64,000 bases of DNA from Pseudarthrobacter enclensis (GCF_001457025.1 NZ_KQ758601.1:1-64000); one strand, 5' to 3'; counted from the stretch's first letter, positions 26,044 through 35,117 are shown. Notes: generated by a model from the sequence alone, not told the origin. Program-made: numbers and translations.

Positions 26044-27225
26044 TTAGGCACCGGGGTTGAGGACCACCTTGATGCAGCCGTCTTCCTTCTTTTGGAACTT
26101 CTCGTACAGTGCCGGTGCTCCGTCCAGGCCGGCGCGGTGCGTGACCAGGTCCATGACACCCAGCGGATCGGCGTCGTCCTCCACCAGCGGCAGGATGTCA
26201 TCCGTCCAGCGCCGGACGTTGCACTGGCCCATCCGCACCTGGAGCTGCTTGTCGAACATGGTGAGCATGGGCATGGGGCTGGCTTGGCCGCCGTACACGC
26301 CGCTCAGGGACAGCGTGCCGCCGCGGCGGACGACGTCGATGGCCGTGTGCAGCGCTGCGAGCCGGTCCACCCCGGCCGTCTCCATGGCCTTCTGGGCCAG
26401 CTTGTCCGGCAGCAGGCCCAGCGCCTGGTGGGCGAAGCCGGCCACGGGTGAGCCATGGGCTTCCATGCCGACGGCGTCCACCACCGCATCCGGACCGCGC
26501 CCGTCCGTCGTTTCGCGCAGTTCATCGCCGATGGACCGCGTGTAGTCATAGGTGTCCACGCCGTGCCGGGCGGCCATGGCCCGGCGTTCCGGCACAGGGT
26601 CCACGCCCACCACCTTCAGGCCCCGCTGCACGCCGATCCGGGCAGCGAACTGGCCTACCGGGCCAAGGCCGAACACCGCGAGGGTTCCGCCGGGCTGGAC
26701 GTCGGCGTACTCCACCGCCTGCCAGGCGGTGGGCAGGATGTCGGAGAGGAACAGGTAGCGCTCGTCCGGCAGTTCCGATCCCACCTTGACGGGGCCGTAG
26801 TCGGCATGCGGCACGCGCAGGTATTCGGCCTGTCCGCCGGGAACCGAGCCGTAGAGCTCCGAATAGCCGAAGAGGGCCGCGCCGGAACCTTTCTCTGCCA
26901 CCTGGGTTGTTTCGCACTGGGATTGCAGGCCCTGCTTGCACATGTAGCAGGAGCCGCAGGAAATGTTGAAGGGAACCACAACGCGGTCCCCCTTTCGAAG
27001 GTTGGTGACCGCGCTGCCCACCTCTTCGACGATGCCCATCGGCTCGTGGCCGATCACGTCGCCCTTGTGCATATACGGGCCGAGGACCTCATACAGGTGC
27101 AGGTCCGAGCCGCAGATGGCCGTGGACGTGATCCGCACGATCGCGTCGGTGGGCTCCTGGATCACGGGGTCCGGAACTTCTTCCACGCTGACGGAGCGTT
27201 TCCCTTGCCAGGTCAGTGCTTTCAC
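26044..27225 (-). CDS. Zinc-dependent alcohol dehydrogenase, formaldehyde-dehydrogenase-like
   Basis: A 393-residue medium-chain dehydrogenase. Catalytic zinc ligands appear in STAICGSDLHLY and GHEPMGIVEEVG, the four structural zinc cysteines in SCGSCYMCKQGLQSQC, and the cofactor site in LAVFGLGPVGQFAARIG. The long form with GYSELYGSVPGGQAEYLRVP is typical of the glutathione-independent formaldehyde dehydrogenase-like group common in actinobacteria. The start is a GTG with AAGGAG upstream. Substrate unknown. It converges with the serine-hydrolase-like gene. A palindromic element lies about 70 bases upstream. Confidence 0.9.
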   Translation of the reverse strand: MKALTWQGKRSVSVEEVPDPVIQEPTDAIVRITSTAICGSDLHLYEVLGPYMHKGDVIGHEPMGIVEEVGSAVTNLRKGDRVVVPFNISCGSCYMCKQGLQSQCETTQVAEKGSGAALFGYSELYGSVPGGQAEYLRVPHADYGPVKVGSELPDERYLFLSDILPTAWQAVEYADVQPGGTLAVFGLGPVGQFAARIGVQRGLKVVGVDPVPERRAMAARHGVDTYDYTRSIGDELRETTDGRGPDAVVDAVGMEAHGSPVAGFAHQALGLLPDKLAQKAMETAGVDRLAALHTAIDVVRRGGTLSLSGVYGGQASPMPMLTMFDKQLQVRMGQCNVRRWTDDILPLVEDDADPLGVMDLVTHRAGLDGAPALYEKFQKKEDGCIKVVLNPGA

Positions 27226-27295
27226 GGATTTCTCCTTTTCCTCGTGGTGGCGGGCACGCGCCCTTCCCTCGACGCTATCGAAAATGGAACAAGAA

Positions 27296-27311
27296 AGTAA
27301 GTATGCTGACT
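27296..27311. promoter_or_regulatory. Imperfect palindrome upstream of the alcohol dehydrogenase gene
   Basis: AGTAAGTATGCTGACT is a near-palindrome 71 bases upstream of the GTG at 27225. It resembles the element at 28788-28803 before the DUF1508 gene, suggesting a shared regulator. The gap 27226-27476 shows nothing else clear. Confidence 0.35.
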
Positions 27312-27476
27312 AAATTCCTTGCCCGCCAACCCACGGCCACCCCGGAAACCCCCGGGCACCGGCAGATGAAACGCAGGCTTCCGGTACTTGTCCACCCTCC
27401 CCGGGACTCTTAGCGTAAGTAGGGTCAGACCCGCGCCACACCGGCGGACCTTCATGCCAACGGAACGAGGAACACC

Positions 27477-27713
27477 ATGACGCTGTACCAGCCCGAACCG
27501 GTCGAGATTTCCACGCGCATGCGGCCCGGCGAATGGACAGAGGAAAGCCTGGAGGAGCTGGTGGCCAGCTACCGCAGCAGGATCGCGGACATGGGGGCAC
27601 TCCCGGCTGACGTCGTCACGGACATTGAGCGCAACGACGACGGTTCAGTAAAAGTGGCCGTGTCCTGGGTCAAGCCGGCCGACAACGGCACCGAGGCAGA
27701 CGCGGCGGGCTGA
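27477..27713 (+). CDS. Small acidic protein of unknown function
   Basis: A 78-residue product with GAGGAAC 8 bases before the ATG. Sequence: Met-rich start, then EWTEESLEELVASYRSRIAD, predicted helical, and a beta-like VKVAVSWVKPA before an acidic Ala/Gly tail. There is no signal peptide or membrane segment. It is a single gene between divergent and convergent neighbours. Codon usage looks native and the ribosome binding site is good, so it is likely real. Confidence 0.6.
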   Translation: MTLYQPEPVEISTRMRPGEWTEESLEELVASYRSRIADMGALPADVVTDIERNDDGSVKVAVSWVKPADNGTEADAAG

Positions 27714-27721
27714 CAAACGGC

Positions 27722-28444
27722 CTAGCTGCCGCGGGTGAGCAGCTTCCCGATGGCACTGCCGTCAAAGTTCCGCAAAAGGTCCGCCGGACCCTCGTAGACT
27801 TCCACCGCGCCGGCGTCCTTGAGCACGTCAGCGCTGATGCCGCCGCAGGTAACGCCCACCGCGGGAACGCCCAGCGCGGCCGCGGCCATCATGTCCCAGA
27901 CCGCGTCGCCGACGAACACGGCGTCCGCCGGCTGCACCCCAAGGGCTTCCAGGGCTGCTGCGAGGATGTCCGGTGCGGGCTTGCTCTCTTTCGCATCCTT
28001 GGAGCTGGTGGCGGCGTCGATGGAACCGCCGGCCCCGAGGACGTCCTTCATGACCTCGAGGTCCTTTTCCCGCGCCGAGGACGCAAGGGCAACGGCCAGG
28101 CCCGCCTCATGGCAGCGCGCCAGGAGCTCCCCGACGCCGGCAAAGGGCCGCAGTGACGGCCAGCGGGAAGCATAAAGGGCCCCATGGCTGGCCATGATGT
28201 CCTCGTCGTCCGCACGGTCCCGGTCCGGCGGCAGCAGGCTGTCCACCAGCCTCGCCCCGCCCATCCCCACGTAGTAGTGGATGGATGCCATCGGGATGTC
28301 ATAGCCGAATTGCCGGAAAGCACCCCACCAGGAAATGGTGTGGAAATAGGACGAATCGATCAGAGTCCCGTCAACATCGAACAGGACCCCCCGGCGGGAG
28401 GTTCCGTTCGACGCCGACGGCGTTGCGCCGGCGGTCGCCATCAC
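27722..28444 (-). CDS. HAD-superfamily phosphatase (phosphoglycolate phosphatase-like)
   Basis: HAD hydrolase with catalytic FDVDGTLIDS near residue 23, a helical cap, LASSAREKDLEVMKD as motif II (Ser), TSSKDAKESKPAPD with motif III Lys, and VFVGDAVWDMMAAAALG as motif IV Asp. At 240 residues it matches the Gph/beta-phosphoglucomutase-like group. Its ATG overlaps the stop of the DUF1508 gene as ATGA, so the two are coupled. Substrate unknown. Confidence 0.88.
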   Translation of the reverse strand: MMATAGATPSASNGTSRRGVLFDVDGTLIDSSYFHTISWWGAFRQFGYDIPMASIHYYVGMGGARLVDSLLPPDRDRADDEDIMASHGALYASRWPSLRPFAGVGELLARCHEAGLAVALASSAREKDLEVMKDVLGAGGSIDAATSSKDAKESKPAPDILAAALEALGVQPADAVFVGDAVWDMMAAAALGVPAVGVTCGGISADVLKDAGAVEVYEGPADLLRNFDGSAIGKLLTRGS

Positions 28445-28731
28445 CCCACCGCTGCCCGTCTGGCTCCGGGTGCCTTCTTCCTGCTCGCGGCCTCTTCCTT
28501 GGGCGTAGGCACCGGGCGTACGCGGTCCCGGATTACGGTCCCGGCGCCGTCAAGGCTCTTGTCCCGGATCAGGCCGGTCCCGGCGATCTCGCGGGCCATC
28601 GCCACTCCGGCAACCGCCGCCCTCTTGGTGGGGAAGGTAACGGAAATAGCCATCAAATGACCTGCCCCGTCCATCATCCTGACCCTATAGCCGCCGTCAG
28701 GGGCATCAACGAGTTCAAAATACCCGGCCAT
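28441..28731 (-). CDS. DUF1508-like small protein
   Basis: A 96-residue protein whose N-terminal half, YFELVDAPDGGYRVRMMDG and FPTKRAAVAGVAMAREI, resembles the DUF1508/YegP fold (small beta-sheet with one helix). The second half is basic and Pro/Lys-rich (PTPKEEAASRKKAPGARR). GGAGG is 9 bases before the ATG at 28731, which is preferred over the ATG at 28755. YegP-like proteins are linked to stress in some bacteria; no biochemical role is assigned here. Confidence 0.65.
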   Translation of the reverse strand: MAGYFELVDAPDGGYRVRMMDGAGHLMAISVTFPTKRAAVAGVAMAREIAGTGLIRDKSLDGAGTVIRDRVRPVPTPKEEAASRKKAPGARRAAVG

Positions 28732-28787
28732 GCAAATCACTCCTCCGTCAGTCACGGCGTTGTGCTTGGAGCACTCCCATGAGGTGT

Positions 28788-28803
28788 TAGTAAGTATACT
28801 TAT
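28788..28803. promoter_or_regulatory. Palindrome upstream of the DUF1508 gene
   Basis: TAAGTATACTTA at 28791-28802 is a perfect 12-base palindrome within AGTAAGTATACTTATC, AT-rich in a GC-rich setting, 57 bases upstream of the ATG. It shares AGTAAGTAT with the element before the alcohol dehydrogenase gene. Confidence 0.4.
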
Positions 28804-28844
28804 CTGTTCTGCGAAGGGAAAGTTAGGCCCCTGCCGGCGCCGCC

Positions 28845-30653
28845 TCAGCGCCGTTCGGCCGATTCCGGCTGAATGGGGGTGTCACTCCGGCGAACGGTAT
28901 CCTGATGCAGCTCCAGGGCGCTAGTCACAAGCGCAAAGTGGCTGAACGCCTGCGGGGTGTTGCCCAGTTGACGGCCCGCCCGGACCGCCCACTCCTCGCT
29001 CAGCAACCCCACGTCGTTGCGCAGTTCGAGCAGCCGCTCAAAGAGCTCGCGGGACTCCTCGTGCCGGCCGGCCCCCAGCAGCGCCTCGACCAGCCAGAAC
29101 GAACATGCCAGGAAGACGCCCTCGTTGCCCGGCAGGCCGTCGTCGCTCTTTTCCGGACGGTAGCGCAGGACGAAACCGTCCTCCGTCAGCTCCCGCTGGA
29201 TCGCCTCGATGGTGCCGATCACCCGGGGATCGTCCGGGGGCAGGAACCCCACGCGCGGTATGAGCAGGAGGCTGGCGTCCAGCTCCCCGCTGCCATAGGA
29301 CTGCACGAACGTGTTGCGTTCGGCGTCGAACCCGTTGGCCATCACGTCCCGGTGGATGGTGTCCCGCAGCGCCTCCCACCGCTCCACCGGGCCTGGCAGC
29401 CCGGACTCGCGGACGCCCTTGACCATCCGGTCCGCGGCCACCCAGGCCATCACCTTCGAGTGGGTGAAATGGCGCCGGGCTCCGCGCATCTCCCACAGCC
29501 CGTTGTCCGGCTGGTCCCAGATGGTTTCCAGGTGCTCCATCAGGGCGCACTGCACGTCCCACGACTCATCCGGGTGCTTGAGCAGGGAGTTCCGCGTCAG
29601 CGCCAGGCAATCGAGCACCTCGCCCCAGACATCGAGCTGCAGCTGTTCCGCCGCCCCGTTGCCGATGCGCACCGGAACGGACTTCTCATACCCACGGAGC
29701 CAGGGCAGCTCCATTTCCGGCAGGCGGCGTTCGCCGTGGATGCCGTACATGATCTGCAGGTCGGCCGGATCGCCGGCCACCGCCCGCAGCAGCCAGTCGC
29801 GCCATGCCGCGGCCTCGGCCGTGTAGCCGGCAGCGAGAAGGGCCTGCAGCGTCATGGTTGCGTCGCGCAGCCAGCAGTACCGGTAGTCCCAGTTGCGCGG
29901 GCCGCCCGGCTGTTCGGGGAGCGAGGTGGTGACGGCAGCCACGATGCCGCCGGTAGGTGCGTAGGTCAGTGCCTTGAGGGTCACCAGCGAGCGCACCACC
30001 GCTTCCTGGTATTCGCCCTGTACCGTGCACTGGCTGCTCCAGCCCCGCCAGAAGGCGAAGGTGGTGTCCAGGACCTTTTCCGCGTCCACCGAATGCGGCC
30101 GGCCCACATGGCTCGGCGCCCAGGTGAGGACGAACGGGACGCGTTCACCGGCACTGACGGTGAAATCGCCAACGGTGTGCATGTTCTCGCCGTGCAGAGG
30201 GGCCGGGGTCACGAGGTACACGGCGTCCGGGCCGGCGATCGCGTGGAGTCCGTGCTTGTCCCGGCGGACCCAGGGAACAATGTGCCCGTAATCGAAGCGC
30301 AGCACCAGCTCGCAGTGCATTGTCACCGAGCCGCTGACGCCCTCGACGATCCGCACGATGTCCGCCACGGAATCGCGGGGCGGCATGAAGTCGATGACCC
30401 GCACCGTGCCGTCGGGGGTCTCCCATTCGGTTTCCAGGATGAGGCTGCCGTCCCGGTAGCTCCGCCGCGTGCAGGGGCCGCCGCCCTCCGGCGCCAGCAG
30501 CCAACGGCCGGCGTCCGGTGTGTCCAGCAGCGCGCTGAAGCATGCCGGCGAGTCGAACCGGGGCAGGCACAGCCAGTCGATGGAGCCTTCATTGCTGATC
30601 AGCGCCCCGGTTTGAAGGTCGCCTACCACCGCATAATCCTCGATTCGCGCCAT
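28845..30653 (-). CDS. Glycoside hydrolase family 15 protein (glucoamylase/trehalase-like)
   Basis: A cytoplasmic GH15 protein of 602 residues from the ATG at 30653 (MARIEDYAVVGDLQTGAL); the frame is open to 30734 but that part is not conserved. The start NEGSIDWLCLPRFDSPACF is the typical N-terminal beta-sandwich. The alpha/alpha barrel has NWDYRYCWLRDATMTL, GLWEMRGARRHFTHSK with the acid Glu, and GNEGVFLACSFWLVEAL with the base Glu. Members act on glucoamylase-type alpha-glucans or on trehalose; mycobacterial relatives are trehalases. There is no signal peptide. It is divergent from the DUF72 gene with 61 bases between. Confidence 0.9.
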   Translation of the reverse strand: MARIEDYAVVGDLQTGALISNEGSIDWLCLPRFDSPACFSALLDTPDAGRWLLAPEGGGPCTRRSYRDGSLILETEWETPDGTVRVIDFMPPRDSVADIVRIVEGVSGSVTMHCELVLRFDYGHIVPWVRRDKHGLHAIAGPDAVYLVTPAPLHGENMHTVGDFTVSAGERVPFVLTWAPSHVGRPHSVDAEKVLDTTFAFWRGWSSQCTVQGEYQEAVVRSLVTLKALTYAPTGGIVAAVTTSLPEQPGGPRNWDYRYCWLRDATMTLQALLAAGYTAEAAAWRDWLLRAVAGDPADLQIMYGIHGERRLPEMELPWLRGYEKSVPVRIGNGAAEQLQLDVWGEVLDCLALTRNSLLKHPDESWDVQCALMEHLETIWDQPDNGLWEMRGARRHFTHSKVMAWVAADRMVKGVRESGLPGPVERWEALRDTIHRDVMANGFDAERNTFVQSYGSGELDASLLLIPRVGFLPPDDPRVIGTIEAIQRELTEDGFVLRYRPEKSDDGLPGNEGVFLACSFWLVEALLGAGRHEESRELFERLLELRNDVGLLSEEWAVRAGRQLGNTPQAFSHFALVTSALELHQDTVRRSDTPIQPESAERR

Positions 30654-30714
30654 GACCTTACCCTGCCACAAACCGGCCCGCGGTTTGTGGTGCCGGCCGG
30701 TGTAGCCTGCAGGA

Positions 30715-31446
30715 GTGGCAGTCCATATCGGCACCTCAGGATGGAGTTACGGGCACTGGGACAACGTCCTGTACCCGCCGGGGCTGCCGGCCGGGAAGCG
30801 GCTGGAGCATTACGTGGCGGAGTTCACGACGGTGGAACTGAACGCAAGCTTTTACCGGTGGCCGCGGGACATCACCTTCGCGGGCTGGAACCACCGCCTG
30901 CCGCCTGGCTTCACCATGTCCGTCAAGGCTCCCCGCGGCCTGACCCACGCCCGGAAGCTGTACCAGCCGGAGGTGTGGCTGGAGCGGATCGCGCGGTGCT
31001 GGCACGAACTCGGGGACAAACGGGCGGTGCTGCTGGTGCAGTTGCCGCCGCAGCTGGAACGGGACGACGCCCGCCTGGACTACTTCCTGGCCGCGGTGCC
31101 GGAATGGATCCGGGTGACGGTGGAGTTCCGGCACCCCACCTGGGACTGTCCGGAGGTGCTGGCCATCCTGGAACGGCACGGGGCGGCCTACTGCATCATG
31201 AGCGGCGCCAACCTGCCCTGCCTGCTCCAGACCACCGCGCCGTTCGCCTATGTGCGGCTGCACGGGCCGGACCACCGGCACCTGTACGCAGGGTCCTACT
31301 CCGACGCGGACCTGCACTGGTGGGCGGACAGGATCCGGGGCTGGGCCGGCAGCGGCCTGGACGTTTACGCCTACTTCAATAACGACGGCGGCGGCAACGC
31401 CGTGCGGAACGCCCGGACCCTGCGCGCCATCCTGGGGGACGGTTGA
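30715..31446 (+). CDS. DUF72 family protein (YecE-like)
   Basis: A 243-residue TIM-barrel protein of the DUF72 family: HIGTSGWSYGHWDNVLYPPG at the N-terminus, FTTVELNASFYRWP, FTMSVKAPRGLTH and VTVEFRHPTW are diagnostic. The C-terminal YAYFNNDGGGNAVRNARTL completes the barrel. The family has no proven catalytic activity. The GTG at 30715 is the only reasonable start. It lies next to sugar hydrolase genes, which may be coincidental. Confidence 0.88.
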   Translation: MAVHIGTSGWSYGHWDNVLYPPGLPAGKRLEHYVAEFTTVELNASFYRWPRDITFAGWNHRLPPGFTMSVKAPRGLTHARKLYQPEVWLERIARCWHELGDKRAVLLVQLPPQLERDDARLDYFLAAVPEWIRVTVEFRHPTWDCPEVLAILERHGAAYCIMSGANLPCLLQTTAPFAYVRLHGPDHRHLYAGSYSDADLHWWADRIRGWAGSGLDVYAYFNNDGGGNAVRNARTLRAILGDG

Positions 31447-31513
31447 CGTCATAGTGGGCCGGCACCGGCACGCTGCGCCAGCACCTGCCCCCGCCCTGTG
31501 GCAGAGTGGAGCC

Positions 31514-32629
31514 ATGGACCCGGCTCCGCAGAATCCGCCCCAGCCCGCAGCCCGGACGCCCCGGACCCAACCCGACGCCACGGACAACAACCAGGAGCTT
31601 CACGGCAACCAGGTGTTCCGGCTGGCGCACCGGGCCTCCGATGCGTTCAACACCTTCCGGATCCGCCTGGCCCGGCGCTGGAAGTTCGTTCCGCAGACCA
31701 TTGCCTACCAGGGCTACGGATCCACAACGCGGGTCCGTGTCCTGGGCCGTGTGTTGATGACGCAGAAGCCGCTGCCGGGCAGCAAAGCCGAGCAGGAGGC
31801 ACGGAACGGCACCCAGAACGTGCGCGGGTGGCGGGCCTTCACCGGCGTCCCGCTGCAGTTCATCGACGTCGACATCACCATTGGCGATGTGGTCACCCGC
31901 GTGCGCGCCGACCGCGGCGGCCTGGTGGACACCGAGGTGGACGTGGAGCTTTCGCCCGGCTGGCACACGGTGGTCCTGCAGGCCGAAGGAACAGAACCGG
32001 CCGAGGCCCTGGTGCACGTCATTGCCCCCGACGTGAAGTTCGGCATCGTGTCCGACATTGATGACACGGTCATGGTCACGGCACTCCCCCGACCCTTCCT
32101 GGCCCTGTGGAACACGTTTGTCCTCAGCGAGCGCGCCCGCATGGCAACGCCCGGCATGGCTGTGCTGCTTGACCGGCTGACCATCGAACATCCCGACGCC
32201 CCGATCATCTACCTGTCCACCGGCCCGTGGAATGCGGCCCCCACCCTGGCCAGGTTCCTGAGCCGGAACATGTACCCGTCCGGCCCGCTCCTGCTGACCG
32301 ACTGGGGCCTGACGCAGGACCGCTGGTTCCGCAGCGGCCAGGACCACAAGCACCGCAACCTGGAACGGCTCAGCCGGGAGTTCCCGGACATGCGGTGGCT
32401 GCTTATTGGCGACAACGGCCAGCACGACGAAGCCATCTACTCCAGCTTCGCCGCCCGGAACCCGGACAAGGTGGCGGCCATCGCCATCCGCCAGTTGTCC
32501 GTCAGTGAGTCCGTCTTTGCCGGCGGCCACTCCGAGGACGGGGATCACACGGCCTCGAAGGTCCCGTGGATCTACTCCCCGGACGGCGCCGGGATCGCCA
32601 GGCAGCTGGGCATGCTGGACCTGCTCTAG
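31514..32629 (+). CDS. App1-family phosphatase (DUF2183)
   Basis: A 371-residue protein related to yeast App1 phosphatidate phosphatase. The catalytic signature GIVSDIDDTVMVTALP supplies the DxDxT of the HAD-like fold, followed by IIYLSTGPWNAAPTLARFL and LLIGDNGQHDEAIY. The N-terminal part (about 40-170) is the beta-rich region of the family. The start at 31514 has GTGGAG upstream; the longer frame is not conserved. In bacteria the substrate is unknown, and a role in lipid phosphate turnover is inferred from the family name. Confidence 0.88.
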   Translation: MDPAPQNPPQPAARTPRTQPDATDNNQELHGNQVFRLAHRASDAFNTFRIRLARRWKFVPQTIAYQGYGSTTRVRVLGRVLMTQKPLPGSKAEQEARNGTQNVRGWRAFTGVPLQFIDVDITIGDVVTRVRADRGGLVDTEVDVELSPGWHTVVLQAEGTEPAEALVHVIAPDVKFGIVSDIDDTVMVTALPRPFLALWNTFVLSERARMATPGMAVLLDRLTIEHPDAPIIYLSTGPWNAAPTLARFLSRNMYPSGPLLLTDWGLTQDRWFRSGQDHKHRNLERLSREFPDMRWLLIGDNGQHDEAIYSSFAARNPDKVAAIAIRQLSVSESVFAGGHSEDGDHTASKVPWIYSPDGAGIARQLGMLDLL

Positions 32630-32673
32630 CCGCCGGAAGGCTCACCGGCCCGGCGCCGGCACCCCTGGCATGT

Positions 32674-34176
32674 TCAGGCCGCGTCCTCCGGGATGACCGC
32701 CTGGGCGATCGCCGCGCCGGCGGCCAGGGACAGGTCCCGTTCCTCGATGAGTTCCTGCAGCCAGAAGTAGGAAGCCTTGGGGGTGCGCTCCAGCGTCTCG
32801 TAGTCGACGTGGAGCAGCCCGAACGGCTGCTTGTAGCCGGCGGACCATTCGAAGTTGTCCAGCAGCGACCAGACGTAATAGCCGCGCAGGTCCACGGACT
32901 CCGCCGCACCGCCGGGGGCGGTGGCCCGCAGCGCCGTCTCCAGGTGGTCCGAGAGGTACTTGAGCCGGCGCTCGTCCGGGATGAAGCGCGTGTTGGTGGA
33001 CTTGTCCCGGACAATGATGTCCTCGAAGCTGGCGCCGCCCTCGGTCAGGATGACCGGCGGCAGGTTGGGGTAGCGTTCGGCCATTTCCTTCAGCGCCACG
33101 GCAATGTACTCGGGCTTGACGGGCCAGCCGTAGGCGGTGATGTCCGCTTCCGGCCAGGTCTCGACATGGAACGGGGTGCCCCCGCTGCCGGCAGCGCTGA
33201 GGTCGCTGCCCATGGCTTCGGCCATGCTGGCAGGAACGGCGCCCCCACCGGATCCCGCGGCCACCTTAGTGGGCATGTAGTAGTTGAGCCCATAGAAATC
33301 CAGCGGCTGGGAGATCAGCTCCATATCCTCGTCCGGATGCTCGAAGGAGCTGAAGAATTTCGCGGCCCTGATCAGGTCCGGGTATTTGCCGGTGAGCACC
33401 GGATCCGCGTAGAGCCGGTTCTGGCCAAGATCCATCAGGCCGGCGCTGATCCGGTCGAGCGGGTTGGCGGAGTTGGGCACCATGGGCGAGTAGACGTTGG
33501 TCATGCCGATCTCGCCGGGCACCCGCGCCGCGCGCAGGGCCTGCACCGCGAGCCCGTGGCCCAGCAGCTGGTGGTGGACCGTGGGGAAGGCACCCAGGGC
33601 CAGCTCCTTGCCGGGCGAGTGCAGCCCGAACGCGTAGCCGTTGGCGCTGACGGTGGCGGGCTCGTTGATGGTGACCCAGCGGGCCACCCGGTCCCCGAAC
33701 GCCTCGGCCAGGATGGCGGTGTACTCCCCCAGCCGGTAGGCCGTGTCACGGTTCATCCAGCCGTCGGCCTCGTCCAGTGCCAGCGGCGTGTCCCAGTGGT
33801 AGATGGTGGCCATCGGTGAGATGCCGTTGGCCAGCAGCTCGTCCAGGAGGCGGTCGTAGAACGCCAGGCCGGCCTTGTTGGCCGGCCCCCGCCCGGTGGG
33901 CTGGATCCGCGGCCAGGCGAAGGAGAACCGGTAGGAGTCCACCCCGAGCTGCTTCATCAGGGCCACATCCTGCGGCATCCGGTGGTAGTGGTCGGTGGCC
34001 ACCACCGGGCTGTGGTCCTCCACGATGGCGCCGGGTTTGGCGGCAAAGACGTCCCAGCCGGCCGGCCCCCGCCCGTCCTCCTCCAAAGCCCCTTCGATCT
34101 GGAAAGCTGCGGTGGCAACACCGAGCGTGAACCCCGGCGGAATAAGTGCGGCGAGGTCCTTGGCGGAGATATGCAT
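32674..34176 (-). CDS. Family 1 glycoside hydrolase (beta-glucosidase-like)
   Basis: A 500-residue GH1 enzyme expected to hydrolyse beta-glucosides or related disaccharides. The N-terminal GVATAAFQIEGALEEDGRGP is the classic GH1 pattern. WVTINEP holds the acid/base E172, and VILTEGGASFED holds the nucleophile E379. The nucleophile motif is usually TENG; here the Asn is Gly, a rare change. There is no signal peptide, so it acts in the cytoplasm. No sugar transporter or regulator gene is adjacent. Confidence 0.92.
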   Translation of the reverse strand: MHISAKDLAALIPPGFTLGVATAAFQIEGALEEDGRGPAGWDVFAAKPGAIVEDHSPVVATDHYHRMPQDVALMKQLGVDSYRFSFAWPRIQPTGRGPANKAGLAFYDRLLDELLANGISPMATIYHWDTPLALDEADGWMNRDTAYRLGEYTAILAEAFGDRVARWVTINEPATVSANGYAFGLHSPGKELALGAFPTVHHQLLGHGLAVQALRAARVPGEIGMTNVYSPMVPNSANPLDRISAGLMDLGQNRLYADPVLTGKYPDLIRAAKFFSSFEHPDEDMELISQPLDFYGLNYYMPTKVAAGSGGGAVPASMAEAMGSDLSAAGSGGTPFHVETWPEADITAYGWPVKPEYIAVALKEMAERYPNLPPVILTEGGASFEDIIVRDKSTNTRFIPDERRLKYLSDHLETALRATAPGGAAESVDLRGYYVWSLLDNFEWSAGYKQPFGLLHVDYETLERTPKASYFWLQELIEERDLSLAAGAAIAQAVIPEDAA

Positions 34177-34285
34177 GGAGGGGCCTTAGGGGTCAACGGC
34201 GGATAAGTACGTCTCAGGATGGCACAGCAATCCGCTGCTGACGAGCAACTGCGGGAGCAGCGCTTCGCTGCGCCGCGGGTGCCGG

Positions 34286-34663
34286 CTACTGCGAGCCGAA
34301 CAGGAACTCCTTGGCGTGCGCCACCGCCTTCCGGAAGGCGTCGTTGCGGAGGGTCACCAGGTGCTCGGGTTCGCCGTCCATCGGCTCCAGGTAGGCCGTA
34401 TAGCCCGGCCGGAGGACCCAGATATCCCCGGCGGGCGGCAGGTAGAACACGCCAAAGGAACGCTGTTGTTTCTCCTCCGTTGTCCACACCGGCACCACCG
34501 CCAGGGCAGCACCGGTTGCAGGGTTGATCCACTGCGCACGCGGGAGCGGCTCCTCATGCGCCTCCGGGTCCAGGAAGGGGGCAGTTCCGGCACCCCACCG
34601 CTGTTCGAAGCGTTCGTGGAATGCCGGAATCAGGTGTGAATCGTAGCGACGCCAATCGCTCAT
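34286..34663 (-). CDS. Conserved hypothetical protein
   Basis: A 125-residue product from the ATG at 34663, preceded by GAGGCGGAG; the frame extends to 34879 but that part overlaps the J-domain gene and is low-complexity. It is soluble, with MSDWRRYDSHLIPAFHER, RAQWINPATGAALAVVPVW and FLPPAGDIWVLRPGY-like beta-rich segments, ending in a helix FRKAVAHAKEFLFGSQ. I do not recognise the family. It lies downstream of the J-domain gene on the same strand. Confidence 0.6.
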   Translation of the reverse strand: MSDWRRYDSHLIPAFHERFEQRWGAGTAPFLDPEAHEEPLPRAQWINPATGAALAVVPVWTTEEKQQRSFGVFYLPPAGDIWVLRPGYTAYLEPMDGEPEHLVTLRNDAFRKAVAHAKEFLFGSQ

Positions 34664-34709
34664 GCGTTTCTCCGCCTCCTCGGGCCGGTGTTGTGTGGGA
34701 TGGCCGGTG

Positions 34710-35117
34710 TCATGCCCAGGGCCCGCTTTCCCAGCGGACCGGGGTGACCCGGATGGTGCCGTCCGGTGCTTCGTGCCGGACCTTGCGGACAGGGACAGGA
34801 CGGGCCGTTGAGGCCGGCCGGGTCCGTTGGCCCTCCGGCAGCCCGGATGCCTGCGGGTGCCCGGCGCGTTGCCGGTCATAGGCTGCCCGCCGGCCGGGGT
34901 CCCGCAGGATGCCGTAGGCCTTCATGATCAGCAGGAGCTCGTCCTGTGCACTACTGCCAGCCGCGCCGTCTGCTGCCACGCCACTTCCTGCACCGTACTC
35001 CCGGTCCAGATCCGGGTGGTGGCTGCGCATGAGTGCGCGGTAGGCGCGGGCGATGTCCTGTTGGCTGGCCTGCGGCAGGACGTGCAGGACCGCGTAGTAG
35101 TCGGGGATGTTCGTCAT
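34710..35117 (-). CDS. J-domain protein (DnaJ-like co-chaperone fragment)
   Basis: A 135-residue protein with an N-terminal J-domain: YYAVLHVLPQASQQDIARAY, then LMRSHHPDLDREYG with the essential HPD, then AYGILRDPGRRAAYDRQR. In the middle of the domain an Ala/Gly/Ser-rich insertion (about 42-57) lengthens the loop before helix IV. There is no Gly/Phe region or zinc finger; the C-terminus ends RVTPVRWESGPWA. A perfect AGGAGGGG site precedes the ATG at 35117. It should stimulate an Hsp70. It is divergent from a MerR-type regulator gene. Confidence 0.88.
   Translation of the reverse strand: MTNIPDYYAVLHVLPQASQQDIARAYRALMRSHHPDLDREYGAGSGVAADGAAGSSAQDELLLIMKAYGILRDPGRRAAYDRQRAGHPQASGLPEGQRTRPASTARPVPVRKVRHEAPDGTIRVTPVRWESGPWA

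Noticed and set aside
23997..26201. A 734-codon minus-strand frame across the aminohydrolase and serine-hydrolase-like genes
   Set aside because: It crosses two well supported plus-strand genes and has Gly/His/Val-rich antisense-type composition.
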